From contig NZ_PEND01000001.1 in NCBI RefSeq assembly GCF_002844195.1, positions 806,001 through 870,000 of the forward strand: DNA of 64,000 bases, read 5' to 3'. The notes below the pieces were generated by a model. That model was given only the letters and a program-made list of their open reading frames with translations. It had not been told where the DNA came from and searched no databases. A program made the position numbers and the translations under genes. The stretch is from Halegenticoccus soli (GTDB taxonomy: Archaea > Halobacteriota > Halobacteria > Halobacteriales > Haloferacaceae). Positions 34,048-43,674 of this stretch are shown in pieces. Position 1 is the first letter of the stretch. Every line of letters starts with the position of its first letter.

Positions 34048-35010
34048 ATGCGTGCAGTTCGGTTCCACGAGCACGGCGGTCCGGAGGTACTGCGGGTGGA
34101 CGAGGTCGACCGGCCGGGGGCGACGGGCCACGACGTGGTCGTCGAAGTCGACGGCGCGGGGGTCAACCCCGTGGACACGTACTTCCGCGAAGGATCGTAC
34201 GAACCCTTCGCGATGCCGATGATCCCGGGCGTCGACGCGGCCGGCGAGGTCGTCGAGGTGAGCGAGTACGTCGAGGAGTTCGAAGAGGGCGACCTCGTGT
34301 ACGGCACCGGCCTGAGCAAGGAGCACTACGGCGCGTACGCCGAGTACGCCGCGGTCCCGACGGACCGGCTCGCGAAGCTCCCCGAGGGCGTCGACCCGGT
34401 CGCCGCCGGGGGCGCGGGCGTCGTCGCCGTGACGGCCTGGCGCGCGCTGATCGACCACGCCGGCCTCGAACCCGCCGAGACGGCCCTTATCCACGGCGGC
34501 AGCGGCGGCGTCGGCCACGTCGCGGTCCAGATCGCCGCCGCCGCGGGCGCGCGGGTCGTCGCGACCGCCGCGCCCGAGTACCACGACCGCCTGCGCGAAC
34601 TCGGCGCGGACGCGGTGCTCGACTACGGCCGCGACGACCTCGCTGACGCGGTGCGGGAGGCGGGCGACGGCGGCGCGGACGTGATCCTCGACCACCGCCT
34701 CGACGACTACCTCCAGTTCGACGCCGACGTGGCCAACGTCGGCGCGCGGGTCGTCGGAATCGGCGAGAACGACCCCGAAGTCGGCTTCGAGCGGTCCCCC
34801 GCGGCCCGCTCGAAGGACCTCCGGGTCACGATGATGAGCATGTTCAACACGCCCGACCTGAGCGCTCCGCTCCGGAGGCTCGCCTACCTGCTGGGCGAAG
34901 GGGAGTTGGAGATCGAGATCGCGCGCACGTACGGCCTCGACGAGGCCGGCGAAGCCCAGCGCGCGGTGATGGAGGACAGCTTCCTCGGGAAGCTCGTCGT
35001 CGAACCCTGA
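34048..35010 (+). CDS. Zinc-independent quinone oxidoreductase / MDR-family NADPH dehydrogenase
   Basis: Medium-chain dehydrogenase (320 aa) of the quinone-oxidoreductase group. N-terminal GroES-like domain: MRAVRFHEHGGPEVLRV and GAGVNPVDTYFREG; nucleotide fold: LIHGGSGGVGHVAVQIAAAAGARVVATA. The Cys/His zinc ligands of alcohol dehydrogenases are missing, as expected for the class. It probably reduces quinones or enones with NADPH. No operon partner is obvious, and the SDR gene 170 bases downstream may be separate. Confidence 0.9.
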   Translation: MRAVRFHEHGGPEVLRVDEVDRPGATGHDVVVEVDGAGVNPVDTYFREGSYEPFAMPMIPGVDAAGEVVEVSEYVEEFEEGDLVYGTGLSKEHYGAYAEYAAVPTDRLAKLPEGVDPVAAGGAGVVAVTAWRALIDHAGLEPAETALIHGGSGGVGHVAVQIAAAAGARVVATAAPEYHDRLRELGADAVLDYGRDDLADAVREAGDGGADVILDHRLDDYLQFDADVANVGARVVGIGENDPEVGFERSPAARSKDLRVTMMSMFNTPDLSAPLRRLAYLLGEGELEIEIARTYGLDEAGEAQRAVMEDSFLGKLVVEP

Positions 35011-35179
35011 GCGGACGCCGAGACGGGAGTCGAATCGGACGCCGGTATCGAGAGCCGAACCGGACGGGATCGGGAGCCGAATCGAGCGGCCGTATCGGAA
35101 CCGCCGCGCGGTCCGCCGCCGGCGGATCGGTCCGCGGGGCGCGGGCGGCTTTATGCGCCTGCCGGACGATACGTCACCC

Positions 35180-35890
35180 ATGTCTGCCACCTTCGACTTC
35201 GGCGACAGGGTCGCACTCGTAACCGGCGCGAGCGGCGCGCTCGGCAGCGCCGCGGCGGCCGTCTTCCGCGACGCGGGCGCGACCGTCGCGGCGTCGGACG
35301 TCGTCGACCCCGACGACGAGGACGCGCTGCTCGACCCCGACTCCGGGATCCACTTCTACCGGGGGGACTTCACGGACGAGGACGACGTGGCGCGGATCGT
35401 CTCGGAGGTCGTCGACGACCACGGCCGGCTCGACTTCCTGTTGAACATCGCGGGCACCTGGCGCGGCGGGACCCCGATCGACGAGACGGACGCCGACACC
35501 TTCGACCTCCTCTTCGACGTGAACCTGAAGACGATGTTCCTCGCGTCGAAGCACGCGCTTCCGCACCTCCGCGAGGCGGGGGGCGCGATCGTCAGCGTCT
35601 CCGCCCGCGCCTCGCTGGAGGGCGGCGAGGGCGACGGCCCCTACCGCGCCTCGAAGGCGGGCGTGCGCCTCCTGACCGAGACCATCGCGGAGGAGAACCT
35701 CGGGACCGTCCGCGCGAACGCGGTGATGCCGAGCGTCATCGACACGCCGGCCAACCGCGAGATGATGCCCGACGCCGACCACAACGCGTGGGTCGACCCC
35801 GCGGAGATCGGTCGCGTGATGCTCTTTCTGTGTAGCGACGCCGCCGAGGTGACGAGCGGGGCCGCCGTGCCGGTGTACGGCGAGGCCTGA
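35180..35890 (+). CDS. Short-chain dehydrogenase/reductase
   Basis: NAD(P)-dependent oxidoreductase (236 aa) with the cofactor motif VTGASGALGSAAAAVFRDAG, the NIAG-type strand LLNIAGTWRGG, Ser in IVSVSARASL and the catalytic Tyr-x3-Lys in PYRASKAGVRLL. A C-terminal DTPANREMMPDADH follows. The ATG at 35180 (MSATFDFGD) is chosen over one nine codons upstream. Substrate unknown. Confidence 0.9.
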   Translation: MSATFDFGDRVALVTGASGALGSAAAAVFRDAGATVAASDVVDPDDEDALLDPDSGIHFYRGDFTDEDDVARIVSEVVDDHGRLDFLLNIAGTWRGGTPIDETDADTFDLLFDVNLKTMFLASKHALPHLREAGGAIVSVSARASLEGGEGDGPYRASKAGVRLLTETIAEENLGTVRANAVMPSVIDTPANREMMPDADHNAWVDPAEIGRVMLFLCSDAAEVTSGAAVPVYGEA

Positions 35891-36025
35891 CGCCGGACGC
35901 GTCCGGCGTCCGGAGGCGTGCGGGGGCGGCCGCACTCGGGACCGACGCGGTAGCGGACGGGCGGATCGACGGCTGCTCGTTCGGGCTCCGCGGAAAAATC
36001 GGAAAGCGGCTCGGTCGTAAGCCGG

Positions 36026-37354
36026 CTATAGGACCGTCTCCTGCAGGGTCGTGATCACGTCCTGGGTGCCGAGGTACAGCGTCACGGCGAGGACGGCGAT
36101 CACGAGGGTCCGAACGACCCAGATCCAGGGCGTCGAGAGGGACGCCGAACTGCCCGCTCCGCGCACGAACTCGTCGAGGGATCCCTCCGCGTACACCCAG
36201 CCGACGAAGATCGAGAGCAACAGCCCGCCCAGGATGAGCAGGATGTTGTTCGCGACCGCGTCGTAGGCGGTGAGCACGTTCAGGTCGAGCGCCGTCGGGA
36301 TGCCGATGACGAACAGGATCGCGGCGATCGCGATCGTCCCGACCTTGCGGTCGACGCCGAAGTTGTCGATGAGGAACGAGACGATCACTTCGAGGATGCT
36401 GAACGCGCTCGTGAGCGCCGCGATCCCGAGCATGAAGAAGAAGACGACGCCGAGGATCCGTCCCGCGGGAAGCTGTGCGAACGCGGTGGCGAGGCTGATG
36501 AACACCGCGCCGACGCCGCCTTCGCCCGGATCGACGCCCTGCGTGAACAGGAACGGGAACACGACGAGGCCCGCGAGGAAGGCGACCATCGTGTCGATGG
36601 CGACGACCGTCAGCCCGTCGGAGACGAGGTTCCGGTCTTCGCCGAGGTACGAGGAGTAAGTGATCATCACGCCCATCCCGAGCGATAGCGTGAAGAACGC
36701 CTGTCCCGCCGCCGCGGGGAGGATGGACAGGAGGTTACCGCTCAGTTCTCCGAGATCGGGCGCGAGGTAGTACGAGTATGCCTCGCTCGCGCCGGAGAGC
36801 GTCGCGCCGTAGGCGGCCAGGATCACGAGCAGGACGATCACGCTCGGAACCATCACCTTGGCCGCGCGTTCGAGCCCGTCGCGGATGCCGACCGCGACGA
36901 CCCCGGCGACGAGCGCCATGAAGACGGCGTGGTACGCCACGGCGTCCGTCCCGGTCGCGACCGTCTCGAAGTAGGCGGCGGGGTCGGCGAAGTACGCCCC
37001 GGTCGCGCTCGCGATGATGTATCGCAGCACCCAGCCGCCGACGACGCTGTAGTACGACAGGATGACGAACCCCGCGAGCGCGCCGATCACCCCCGCGAAC
37101 GTCCAGGCCGGCTTCCCGAGGCGCTCGAACGCGTTCACCGGGTTCCGCTCGGACCGCCGGCCGATGACGAACTCGACCAGGAGGACCGGAAACCCGATGA
37201 ACGCGACGAAGAGCAGGTAGACGACGAGGAACGCCGCCCCGCCCGAGTCGCTCGTCAGGAAGGGGAACCGCCAGATGTTTCCGAGCCCGACGGCGCTACC
37301 TACCGCCGCCAGGATGAAGCCGATTCGCGTCGCCCACGTTTCTCGTGCAGGCAT
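36026..37354 (-). CDS. Sodium:neurotransmitter symporter family (NSS/SNF) transporter 1
   Basis: Na+-coupled amino-acid-type transporter (442 aa, LeuT fold, about 11-12 helices). N-terminal signature ETWATRIGFILAAVGSAVGLGNIWRFPF is the TM1 unwound region binding Na+ and substrate. Further motifs: VEFVIGRRSERNPVNAF and the TM6-8 region AFFTLSLGMGVMITYSSYLGEDRNL. ATG at 37354 (MPARETW) is chosen over an upstream alternative. It is divergent to the second NSS gene; the 245-base gap contains a strong AT-rich tract (tataataat at about 37430). Confidence 0.9.
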   Translation of the reverse strand: MPARETWATRIGFILAAVGSAVGLGNIWRFPFLTSDSGGAAFLVVYLLFVAFIGFPVLLVEFVIGRRSERNPVNAFERLGKPAWTFAGVIGALAGFVILSYYSVVGGWVLRYIIASATGAYFADPAAYFETVATGTDAVAYHAVFMALVAGVVAVGIRDGLERAAKVMVPSVIVLLVILAAYGATLSGASEAYSYYLAPDLGELSGNLLSILPAAAGQAFFTLSLGMGVMITYSSYLGEDRNLVSDGLTVVAIDTMVAFLAGLVVFPFLFTQGVDPGEGGVGAVFISLATAFAQLPAGRILGVVFFFMLGIAALTSAFSILEVIVSFLIDNFGVDRKVGTIAIAAILFVIGIPTALDLNVLTAYDAVANNILLILGGLLLSIFVGWVYAEGSLDEFVRGAGSSASLSTPWIWVVRTLVIAVLAVTLYLGTQDVITTLQETVL

Positions 37355-37598
37355 GATACCAACTCTCTGTGGCATGTGTTATAAACTCTCAGATTTAGAA
37401 ACGTGTTTGGTGCACGCCATAACGCGTCTGATATAATAATTCGACGGCGGATCGCCCCGAGAAAGCGGCGGCGTCCACGGGCGACGACCCCCCGCCGGAA
37501 CGAGCGGGAGCCGACATCTCATCCCCCGGAGACGAGCGTTCGCGACCGAGCGCGCGGACTCGAAACCGATTTTAACCGGACGCCGGGAGTGAACGACG

Positions 37599-38963
37599 AT
37601 GACGAGAGAGACGTGGACCACGAGAGTCGGCTTCATCCTCGCCGCCGTGGGGAGCGCCGTCGGGCTCGGGAACATCTGGCAGTTCCCCTTCAAGACGGCC
37701 GAGTTCGGCGGGGCGACGTTTCTCGTCGTCTACCTCCTCGCCGCCCTGTGTATCGGGTTGCCCGCCATCCTCGCGGAGTTCGTCGTCGGCCGGCGGGCGA
37801 ACCTCAACGTCGTCGGCGCGTTCCGCGGACTCGGTCACCCCCGGTGGCGCTTCGTCGGCGTCGTCGGACTGTTCACCGGCTTCTGGATCCTGTCGTACTA
37901 CAGCGTCGTCGGGGGATGGGTCCTCCGGTACGTGGCCGGCAGCGCGACCGGGGCGTACTTCGCCGACCCCGCCGCCTACTTCGGCGCAATCTCGGCCGGA
38001 CTCGACGCGCTCGCGCTCCACGCCGTTTTCATGGTGCTCGTCGCCGGGATCGTCGCGCTCGGCGTCGAAGACGGCATCGAGAAGGCGACCAGGCTGATGG
38101 TCCCGAGCATCGTCGTCATCCTGCTCGCGCTCGCGCTCTGGGCGGTCACGATCCCCGGCGCGGGCGCGGGGTACACGTACTACCTCTCGCCGAACTTCGG
38201 CGAACTCGCGTCCGACATCGACGAGATCGTCCCCTTCGCGGTCGGGCAGGCGTTCTTCTCGCTCTCGCTCGGGATGGGCGCGATGATCACCTACTCCTCG
38301 TACCTCGACGGGGACGACAGCCTCGCTGCCGACGGGGCGACGATCGTCCTCTTCAACACGTTCGTCGGCGTCCTGGCCGGCTTCGTCGTCTTCCCGCTGC
38401 TCTTCGCGCAGGGGATCGCGCCCGACGAGAGCGGTCCGGGCGCGGTGTTCGTCAGCCTCGCCACCGCGTTTTCGGAGCTCCCGGCCGGTCGGGTCCTCGG
38501 GGTCGCGTTCTTCCTCGTCGTCCTGATCGCGGCGCTGTCGAGCGCCATCAGCCTGCTCGAAGTCGTCGTCTCGTACGTCATCGACAACTACGACGTCGGG
38601 CGCGCGCCGACCGCGGCCGGCCTCGGTGCCGCGATATTCCTGCTCGGCGTCCCGTCGGCCCTCGACGTCGCCTGGCTCGGCTGGTTCGACGCGCTCACGT
38701 ACAACCTCTACCTGCCGCTGTCCGTCCTCCTCGTGCTGGTGTTCGTCGGCTGGGTGCTCGGCGCGGACGCGGTCGACGAGGTGCGGAAGGGGACCGGCGG
38801 GGCCGAGACGCCGGCCGTCGCGTGGCTGTGGACCGTCCGCGTCGTCGTCCTCCTCGCCGTGTTCGGGACGCTGGCGCTCGGGCTGCAGACGCTCTTTCTC
38901 GAGGGCGGTATCGTCCCGCCGATCGACTTCGACCCCGACGTGCTGATACGTTACGAATCGTAA
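37599..38963 (+). CDS. Sodium:neurotransmitter symporter family (NSS/SNF) transporter 2
   Basis: Paralogue of the neighbouring carriers (454 aa). Signature TRETWTTRVGFILAAVGSAVGLGNIWQFPF with Gln where the others have Arg in WRFPF, an outside-facing gate position. Also LAEFVVGRRANLNVVGAFRG and the conserved QAFFSLSLGMGAMITYSSYLDGDDSL. The substrate probably differs from its siblings. It is followed by NSS 3 after 130 bases, with a T5 run at 38974. Confidence 0.9.
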   Translation: MTRETWTTRVGFILAAVGSAVGLGNIWQFPFKTAEFGGATFLVVYLLAALCIGLPAILAEFVVGRRANLNVVGAFRGLGHPRWRFVGVVGLFTGFWILSYYSVVGGWVLRYVAGSATGAYFADPAAYFGAISAGLDALALHAVFMVLVAGIVALGVEDGIEKATRLMVPSIVVILLALALWAVTIPGAGAGYTYYLSPNFGELASDIDEIVPFAVGQAFFSLSLGMGAMITYSSYLDGDDSLAADGATIVLFNTFVGVLAGFVVFPLLFAQGIAPDESGPGAVFVSLATAFSELPAGRVLGVAFFLVVLIAALSSAISLLEVVVSYVIDNYDVGRAPTAAGLGAAIFLLGVPSALDVAWLGWFDALTYNLYLPLSVLLVLVFVGWVLGADAVDEVRKGTGGAETPAVAWLWTVRVVVLLAVFGTLALGLQTLFLEGGIVPPIDFDPDVLIRYES

Positions 38964-39093
38964 CCGGATCGGGTTTTTCGCCGATGGATCCGCTCCGAAT
39001 TACGGCGACTCAGCGTCGGAAAACCGTTATCATTGCCGGTTGAAGGTTTTCGACCCGAAAGTAACTTTAGCGGGACCGAGCCAACGCATAGCA

Positions 39094-40515
39094 ATGACAC
39101 GAGAAACCTGGGCGACCCGGATCGGATTCATCCTCGCCGCCGTGGGGAGCGCGGTCGGCCTCGGGAACATCTGGCGGTTCCCGTGGGTAACGGCCGAAAA
39201 CGGCGGCAGCGCGTTCCTCGTCGTGTACCTGTTCATCGTCCTCGCGATCGGCGTTCCCGGTCTGCTCGGGGAGTTCGTCATCGGCCGCCGGGCGAAGCGG
39301 AATCCCGTCGGGGCGCTCGAATCGCTCTCCGGTTCCAGGGCGTGGGGGTACGTCGGCGGACTGAGCGTCGTGACCGCGGTCGCGCTGCTGTCGTTTTACA
39401 GCGTCGTCGGCGGGTGGATCCTCCGGTACTTCGTAGAAAGCGTCGCTGCCGTCGGAACCGCCGGGGGCGCGCCCTTCTTCGCCGATCCCGGGCCGTACTT
39501 CGACGGGGCGGCCTTCGGCGCGCAGGCGGTCGCGTACCACCTCCTGTTTCTCGCGCTGACGGCCGGCATCGTCGTCGCCGGGGTCCGGCGCGGCATCGAA
39601 CTGGGAACCAAGGCGATGATGCCCGCGATCGTCGTCCTGCTCGTCGCGCTCGCCGTCTGGGCGGCCACGCGGCCGAACGCCGCCGCGGGCTACGCCTTCT
39701 ACCTCCGGTTCGACCTCGCCACGGTCCGCGAGAACTTCTTTTCGATCCTCGGCCCCGCCGCCGGTCAGGCGCTCTTCACCCTCTCCGTCGGCGCCGGGAC
39801 GATGATCACCTACGCGTCCTACCTCGGCGAGGACCAGTCGCTCCCGATGGACGCGACGACCATCGCCGTGCTCAACACGTTCGTCGGCGTCCTCGCGGGG
39901 CTGGTCGTCTTCCCGCTGCTCTTCGCACAGGGGATCGACCCCGCCAGCACCGGCACGGGCGAGGGGGCGCTCTTCGTCGGCCTCGCCGGCGCGTTCGCAC
40001 AGCTCCCGGCCGGGTCGCTCATCGCGGCCGCCTTCTTCGGCGTCGTCACGCTCGCCGCGCTGTCGAGCTCGATCAGCATGCTCGAGATCCCCGTCGCCGT
40101 GCTCGTCGACGAGTACGACCTCACGCGCCGCCGCGCGACCGCGGCCCTGTTCGGACTCATCGCCGTCACCGGGGCCGTCAACGGGCTCGCGCCCGCCGTG
40201 TTCGGGTTCGTCGCTGGGACGCTCGTCGATCTGCTGCTCACCGCGGGGCTCGCGGCGTTCCTCCTGTTCGTCGGCTGGGTGCTCGGCCGCGACGCGCTCG
40301 CGGAGTTCGAAACGGGGGCCGGCCCGCTGGCCCGGCGGTTCGCCACCCCGTGGCTGTTCGCCGCCGGCGTCGCCATCCCGCTGTTTCTCGTGTTCACGCT
40401 CCTGACCGGCTTCGGCCTCAGAGCCGCCGTCGGCTTCTGGCCGACGGTCGCCCTCGCGGTCGTCGTCGGCGTCGCGACGTTCGCCGGGCTCCGCGGGCAG
40501 AAATCGGTGGTCTGA
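39094..40515 (+). CDS. Sodium:neurotransmitter symporter family (NSS/SNF) transporter 3
   Basis: Third NSS paralogue (473 aa) with ETWATRIGFILAAVGSAVGLGNIWRFPW, then GEFVIGRRAKRNPVGALESL and QALFTLSVGAGTMITYASYLGEDQSL. The ATG at 39094 (MTRETWATR) gives the conserved start shared with NSS 2; the ORF upstream of it is not family-like. Three adjacent paralogues suggest local duplication, with divergence in the gate (WRFPW versus WQFPF). Confidence 0.9.
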   Translation: MTRETWATRIGFILAAVGSAVGLGNIWRFPWVTAENGGSAFLVVYLFIVLAIGVPGLLGEFVIGRRAKRNPVGALESLSGSRAWGYVGGLSVVTAVALLSFYSVVGGWILRYFVESVAAVGTAGGAPFFADPGPYFDGAAFGAQAVAYHLLFLALTAGIVVAGVRRGIELGTKAMMPAIVVLLVALAVWAATRPNAAAGYAFYLRFDLATVRENFFSILGPAAGQALFTLSVGAGTMITYASYLGEDQSLPMDATTIAVLNTFVGVLAGLVVFPLLFAQGIDPASTGTGEGALFVGLAGAFAQLPAGSLIAAAFFGVVTLAALSSSISMLEIPVAVLVDEYDLTRRRATAALFGLIAVTGAVNGLAPAVFGFVAGTLVDLLLTAGLAAFLLFVGWVLGRDALAEFETGAGPLARRFATPWLFAAGVAIPLFLVFTLLTGFGLRAAVGFWPTVALAVVVGVATFAGLRGQKSVV

Positions 40516-40663
40516 CGGCGCGGCGAGGACGCGACTTCCGGTCGCCGCCGACCCGTCGCCGGGAGCCGTCAGCCTGCCGCCAGTCTGCCGCCAGTAGCCG
40601 CCGACCCGGCGGCTCGCCCCCGCGGGCGACGGTTTTTATCCGATCGGGTCGAACTTCCGACCA

Positions 40664-41887
40664 GTGATCACGATCAAAGACAGCGTCCACGACCACATCG
40701 AGGTCAAGGGCGTCGCCGAGGCGCTCTTGGACACGCCCGAGATGCAGCGCCTCCGGCACATCAAACAGCTGGGCACGGTTCAGCTCGTTTACCCCTCCGC
40801 CAACCACACGCGGTTCGAACACAGCCTCGGCGTCTACCACCTCGCGGATCGCGCGCTCTCCCACCTCGGCGTCGAGGGGAGACAGGCGGAGCGAATCTGC
40901 GCCGCGGCCCTCCTCCACGACGTGGGTCACGGCCCCTTCAGCCACAACATCGAGTCGCTCACCCACCGCCACACGGGCAAGTACCACGACGACGTCGAGG
41001 AGCTTCTGGCGGCCGGGGCCGTCGGCGCCGTGCTGCGCGAACACGACCTCGACCCGAAGTACGTCGCCGGCCTCGTCGCTGGCGAGGGCAAGTACGGCCA
41101 GCTCGTCTCGGGCGAACTCGACGTGGACCGGATGGACTACCTCGTGCGCGACGCCCACCACACCGGCGTTCCGTACGGAACCATCGACCACGAGCGGCTC
41201 GTGCGCGAGCTGACGTTCGTCGACGGCGAGCTTGTTCTCGCGGAGGGGAACGTCCAGACGGCCGAGAGTCTGCTCCTCGCGCGCGCGTTGATGAACCCGA
41301 CCGTCTACCAGCACCACGTGGCCCGGATCAGCAAGGCGATGCTCCGCCGCGCCTCCGAGGGGCTGCTCGACGGGTCGGACGTCACCGCCGAGGAGCTCCG
41401 GCGGATGGACGACCACGACCTCCTGGTCGCCCTCCGGACGACGCCCGCGACGCGCGAGTTCGCAGAGCGCCTCGGCAACCGGAACCTGTACAAGCGGGGA
41501 GTGTGGGCGGAGCTGTCCGACGTTCCGGAGAGCGTGCTGGAGGCCCCGCACCGGGAGATCGTGGAGTTCGAAGAAGAGGTGGCGGCGCGCGTCGGGGTCG
41601 AGCCGAGCGAGGTGATCGTCGACGTGCCCCCGAAACCGTCGATCACGGAGTCGTCCTCGCGGGTCGTCGTCAACGGCGACATCCGTCAGCTCGACCGCCA
41701 GTCGCCGCTCGTGAGCGCGCTCCGGACCGCCCAGCGCAACCAGTGGCGGCTCGGCGTCTACGCTCCACGAGACGTCGCAGAACGCGTCGGCCGCGAGGCG
41801 GTCGAGTCCATGGGGCTCGACATCGAGGGCGCGCTCGTCAGCGACGTCCGGCGGGGGCTGCGGACCACCCTCGACGAGTTCGACTGA
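40664..41887 (+). CDS. HD-domain phosphohydrolase (dGTPase/SAMHD1-like)
   Basis: A 407-residue HD hydrolase with a GTG start; TATA-like gtttttatc lies about 25-33 bases upstream (leaderless). N-terminal signature IKDSVHDHIEVKGVAEALLDTPEMQRLRHIKQLGTVQLVYPSANHTRFEHSLGVYHLADR, the metal HD pair in AALLHDVGHGPFSHNIE, then SGELDVDRMDYLVRDAHHTG. These are marks of the archaeal SAMHD1-like group acting on nucleotides. A C-terminal ~100 residues extend the core. Substrate not determinable. Confidence 0.9.
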   Translation: MITIKDSVHDHIEVKGVAEALLDTPEMQRLRHIKQLGTVQLVYPSANHTRFEHSLGVYHLADRALSHLGVEGRQAERICAAALLHDVGHGPFSHNIESLTHRHTGKYHDDVEELLAAGAVGAVLREHDLDPKYVAGLVAGEGKYGQLVSGELDVDRMDYLVRDAHHTGVPYGTIDHERLVRELTFVDGELVLAEGNVQTAESLLLARALMNPTVYQHHVARISKAMLRRASEGLLDGSDVTAEELRRMDDHDLLVALRTTPATREFAERLGNRNLYKRGVWAELSDVPESVLEAPHREIVEFEEEVAARVGVEPSEVIVDVPPKPSITESSSRVVVNGDIRQLDRQSPLVSALRTAQRNQWRLGVYAPRDVAERVGREAVESMGLDIEGALVSDVRRGLRTTLDEFD

Positions 41888-41990
41888 CCGTCGCGGCGCG
41901 ACCGACCACGCCGACCAGATCGATCGACCGGTCGACCGGACTGATCGGACCGGCCACGCCGACCGGGTCGATCGGGCCGACGGCGTGAAC
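41888..41990. repeat. Degenerate short tandem repeats between HD and amidohydrolase genes
   Basis: Imperfect copies of GACCGRYCGACCRG-like units, rich in gatcg and ccgac, fill the intergenic space. Same style as the stretches at 26833-26926 and 54171-54255. Confidence 0.5.
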
Positions 41991-42061
41991 GGACCGGTCC
42001 GGCCGACCCGCTCCGCCGTCGTCCGAGAGCTTCAAGCACCCGGCCCGTCAGAACCCAGACG

Positions 42062-43075
42062 ATGAAGATCGAGGGGACGATCCTCGTCGGCGAGGAGTTC
42101 GAGCCGGTGGAGGGTCGGGTGGTCGTACGGGACGGGACGATCCGGGAGATCGAGGAGACGGCGACGGACTCGACCGACGTCGTCCTCCCGGCGTTCGTGA
42201 ACGCGCACACGCACATCGGCGACTCCATCGCCAAGGAGGCCGGCGCGGGACTGAGCCTCGACGAACTCGTCGCGCCGCCGGACGGGCTGAAACACCGCCT
42301 CCTCCGGGCGGCGGACGCGGGCGAGAAAGTGGCGGCGATGCGCCGGTCGCTCCGGTTCATGGAGTCGGGCGGCACCGCCGCGTTCGTCGAGTTCCGCGAG
42401 GGCGGCGTCGAGGGCGTCGACGCGATCCAGCAGGCGATGGGCGGTCTCGACGTCGAGGGCGTCGTGCTCGGGCGGGAGTCGGCGGCGGCGATGCGCGAGG
42501 CCGACGGCTTCGGCGCGAGCGGCGCGCGCGACGGGGACTTCGATCAGGTCCGAAACGCCACCCGCGGGGCCGGTAAGCTGTTCGGCATCCACGCCGGCGA
42601 GCGCGACGCGACCGACATCAACCCGGCGCTCGATCTCGACCCGGACTTCCTCGTCCACATGGTCCACCCGGAGGAGCTGCACCTCGAACGCCTCGAAGAC
42701 AGCGCCCTCCCGGTCGTCGTCTGTCCGCGTTCGAACCTCGTCACCGGCGTCGGCTTCCCGCCGATCCGCGAACTGGTCGACCGGACCACCGTCGCGCTCG
42801 GGACGGACAACGTCATGCTCAACAGCCCGTCGATGTTCCGGGAGATGGAGTTCGCGGCGAAGCTCGCGGACGTTTCCGCCGCGGAGGTGCTCCGGATGGC
42901 GACCGTCAACGGGGCGGAGATCGCCGGCCTGAACTGCGGGCTCGTGGCTCCCGGCCGCGACGCGAAGCTGCTCGTGCTCGACGGGGACTCGGACAACCTC
43001 TGCGGCGCGCGGGACCCCGTCCGCGCCGTCGTCCGGCGGGCCGGACACGCGGACGTGAAGCGGGTCGTCCTCTGA
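42062..43075 (+). CDS. Amidohydrolase-superfamily deaminase (SAH/chlorohydrolase-like)
   Basis: Metal-dependent hydrolase (337 aa). The HxH motif is in VVLPAFVNAHTHIGDS; later metal-ligand positions are HAG in GKLFGIHAGERD, His in MVHPEELHLE, and Asp in LGTDNVMLNSPSMF. The fold is that of atrazine chlorohydrolase/S-adenosylhomocysteine deaminases, whose members deaminate purine- or pterin-like bases. It is shorter than most (about 440 aa), so the beta-sandwich part is trimmed. It is transcribed before uspA but with a 110-base gap. Confidence 0.85.
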   Translation: MKIEGTILVGEEFEPVEGRVVVRDGTIREIEETATDSTDVVLPAFVNAHTHIGDSIAKEAGAGLSLDELVAPPDGLKHRLLRAADAGEKVAAMRRSLRFMESGGTAAFVEFREGGVEGVDAIQQAMGGLDVEGVVLGRESAAAMREADGFGASGARDGDFDQVRNATRGAGKLFGIHAGERDATDINPALDLDPDFLVHMVHPEELHLERLEDSALPVVVCPRSNLVTGVGFPPIRELVDRTTVALGTDNVMLNSPSMFREMEFAAKLADVSAAEVLRMATVNGAEIAGLNCGLVAPGRDAKLLVLDGDSDNLCGARDPVRAVVRRAGHADVKRVVL

Positions 43076-43184
43076 GGGGTCAGCGACGGCCGCGCCGCTC
43101 GCCGCGCCCCGCGCCGGATCGCGGGTCGGTCGATTTCGCGCGAAGAGTTATTAGCCGCCGCCGGCTACCGTGCCATAGATACGC

Positions 43185-43646
43185 ATGGGGTTGTACGATC
43201 GGATCCTCGTCCCGACCGACGGCTCGGAGGAGGGAGAGCGCGCCGTCTCGCACGCGATCGACCTCGCGGCCGTCCACGGAGCGACCGTCCACGCGCTGTA
43301 CGTGATAAACACCGGGAGCTTCGCGGGGCTGCCGATGGAGTCGTCGTGGGAGGGGATCGACGAGATGCTGCGGCGCGACGCCGAGAAGGCGATCGACCGG
43401 ATGGAGGCGCTCGCGTCCGAGCGGAACGTGCCGGTCGAGACGGCCATCGCCGAGGGATCGCCGAGCAGGGAGATCGTCCGGTACGCGGAGCGCCGGGAGT
43501 GCGACCTCGTCGTGATGGGGACGCACGGCCGGGGCGGCATCGACCGGCTCCTCCTCGGGAGCGTCGCGGAGAAGGTCGTCCGCGGCTCGAAGATCCCCGT
43601 GATGACCGTCCACGTCGGCGCGGAGACGGCGGCGCGGTCCGAGTGA
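43185..43646 (+). CDS. Universal stress protein (UspA family)
   Basis: A 153-residue ATP-binding-type Usp: MGLYDRILVPTDGSEEGERAVSHAIDLAAVHGATVHALYV at the N-terminus and the ATP motif GTHGRGGIDRLLLGSVAEKVVRGSKIPVMTV at the C-terminus. A TATA-like gagttatta lies about 32-40 bases before the ATG. Homologues respond to stress or starvation. Confidence 0.93.
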   Translation: MGLYDRILVPTDGSEEGERAVSHAIDLAAVHGATVHALYVINTGSFAGLPMESSWEGIDEMLRRDAEKAIDRMEALASERNVPVETAIAEGSPSREIVRYAERRECDLVVMGTHGRGGIDRLLLGSVAEKVVRGSKIPVMTVHVGAETAARSE

Positions 43647-43674
43647 CGGGTCGCCGAGCCGCGCCGACGACGGT

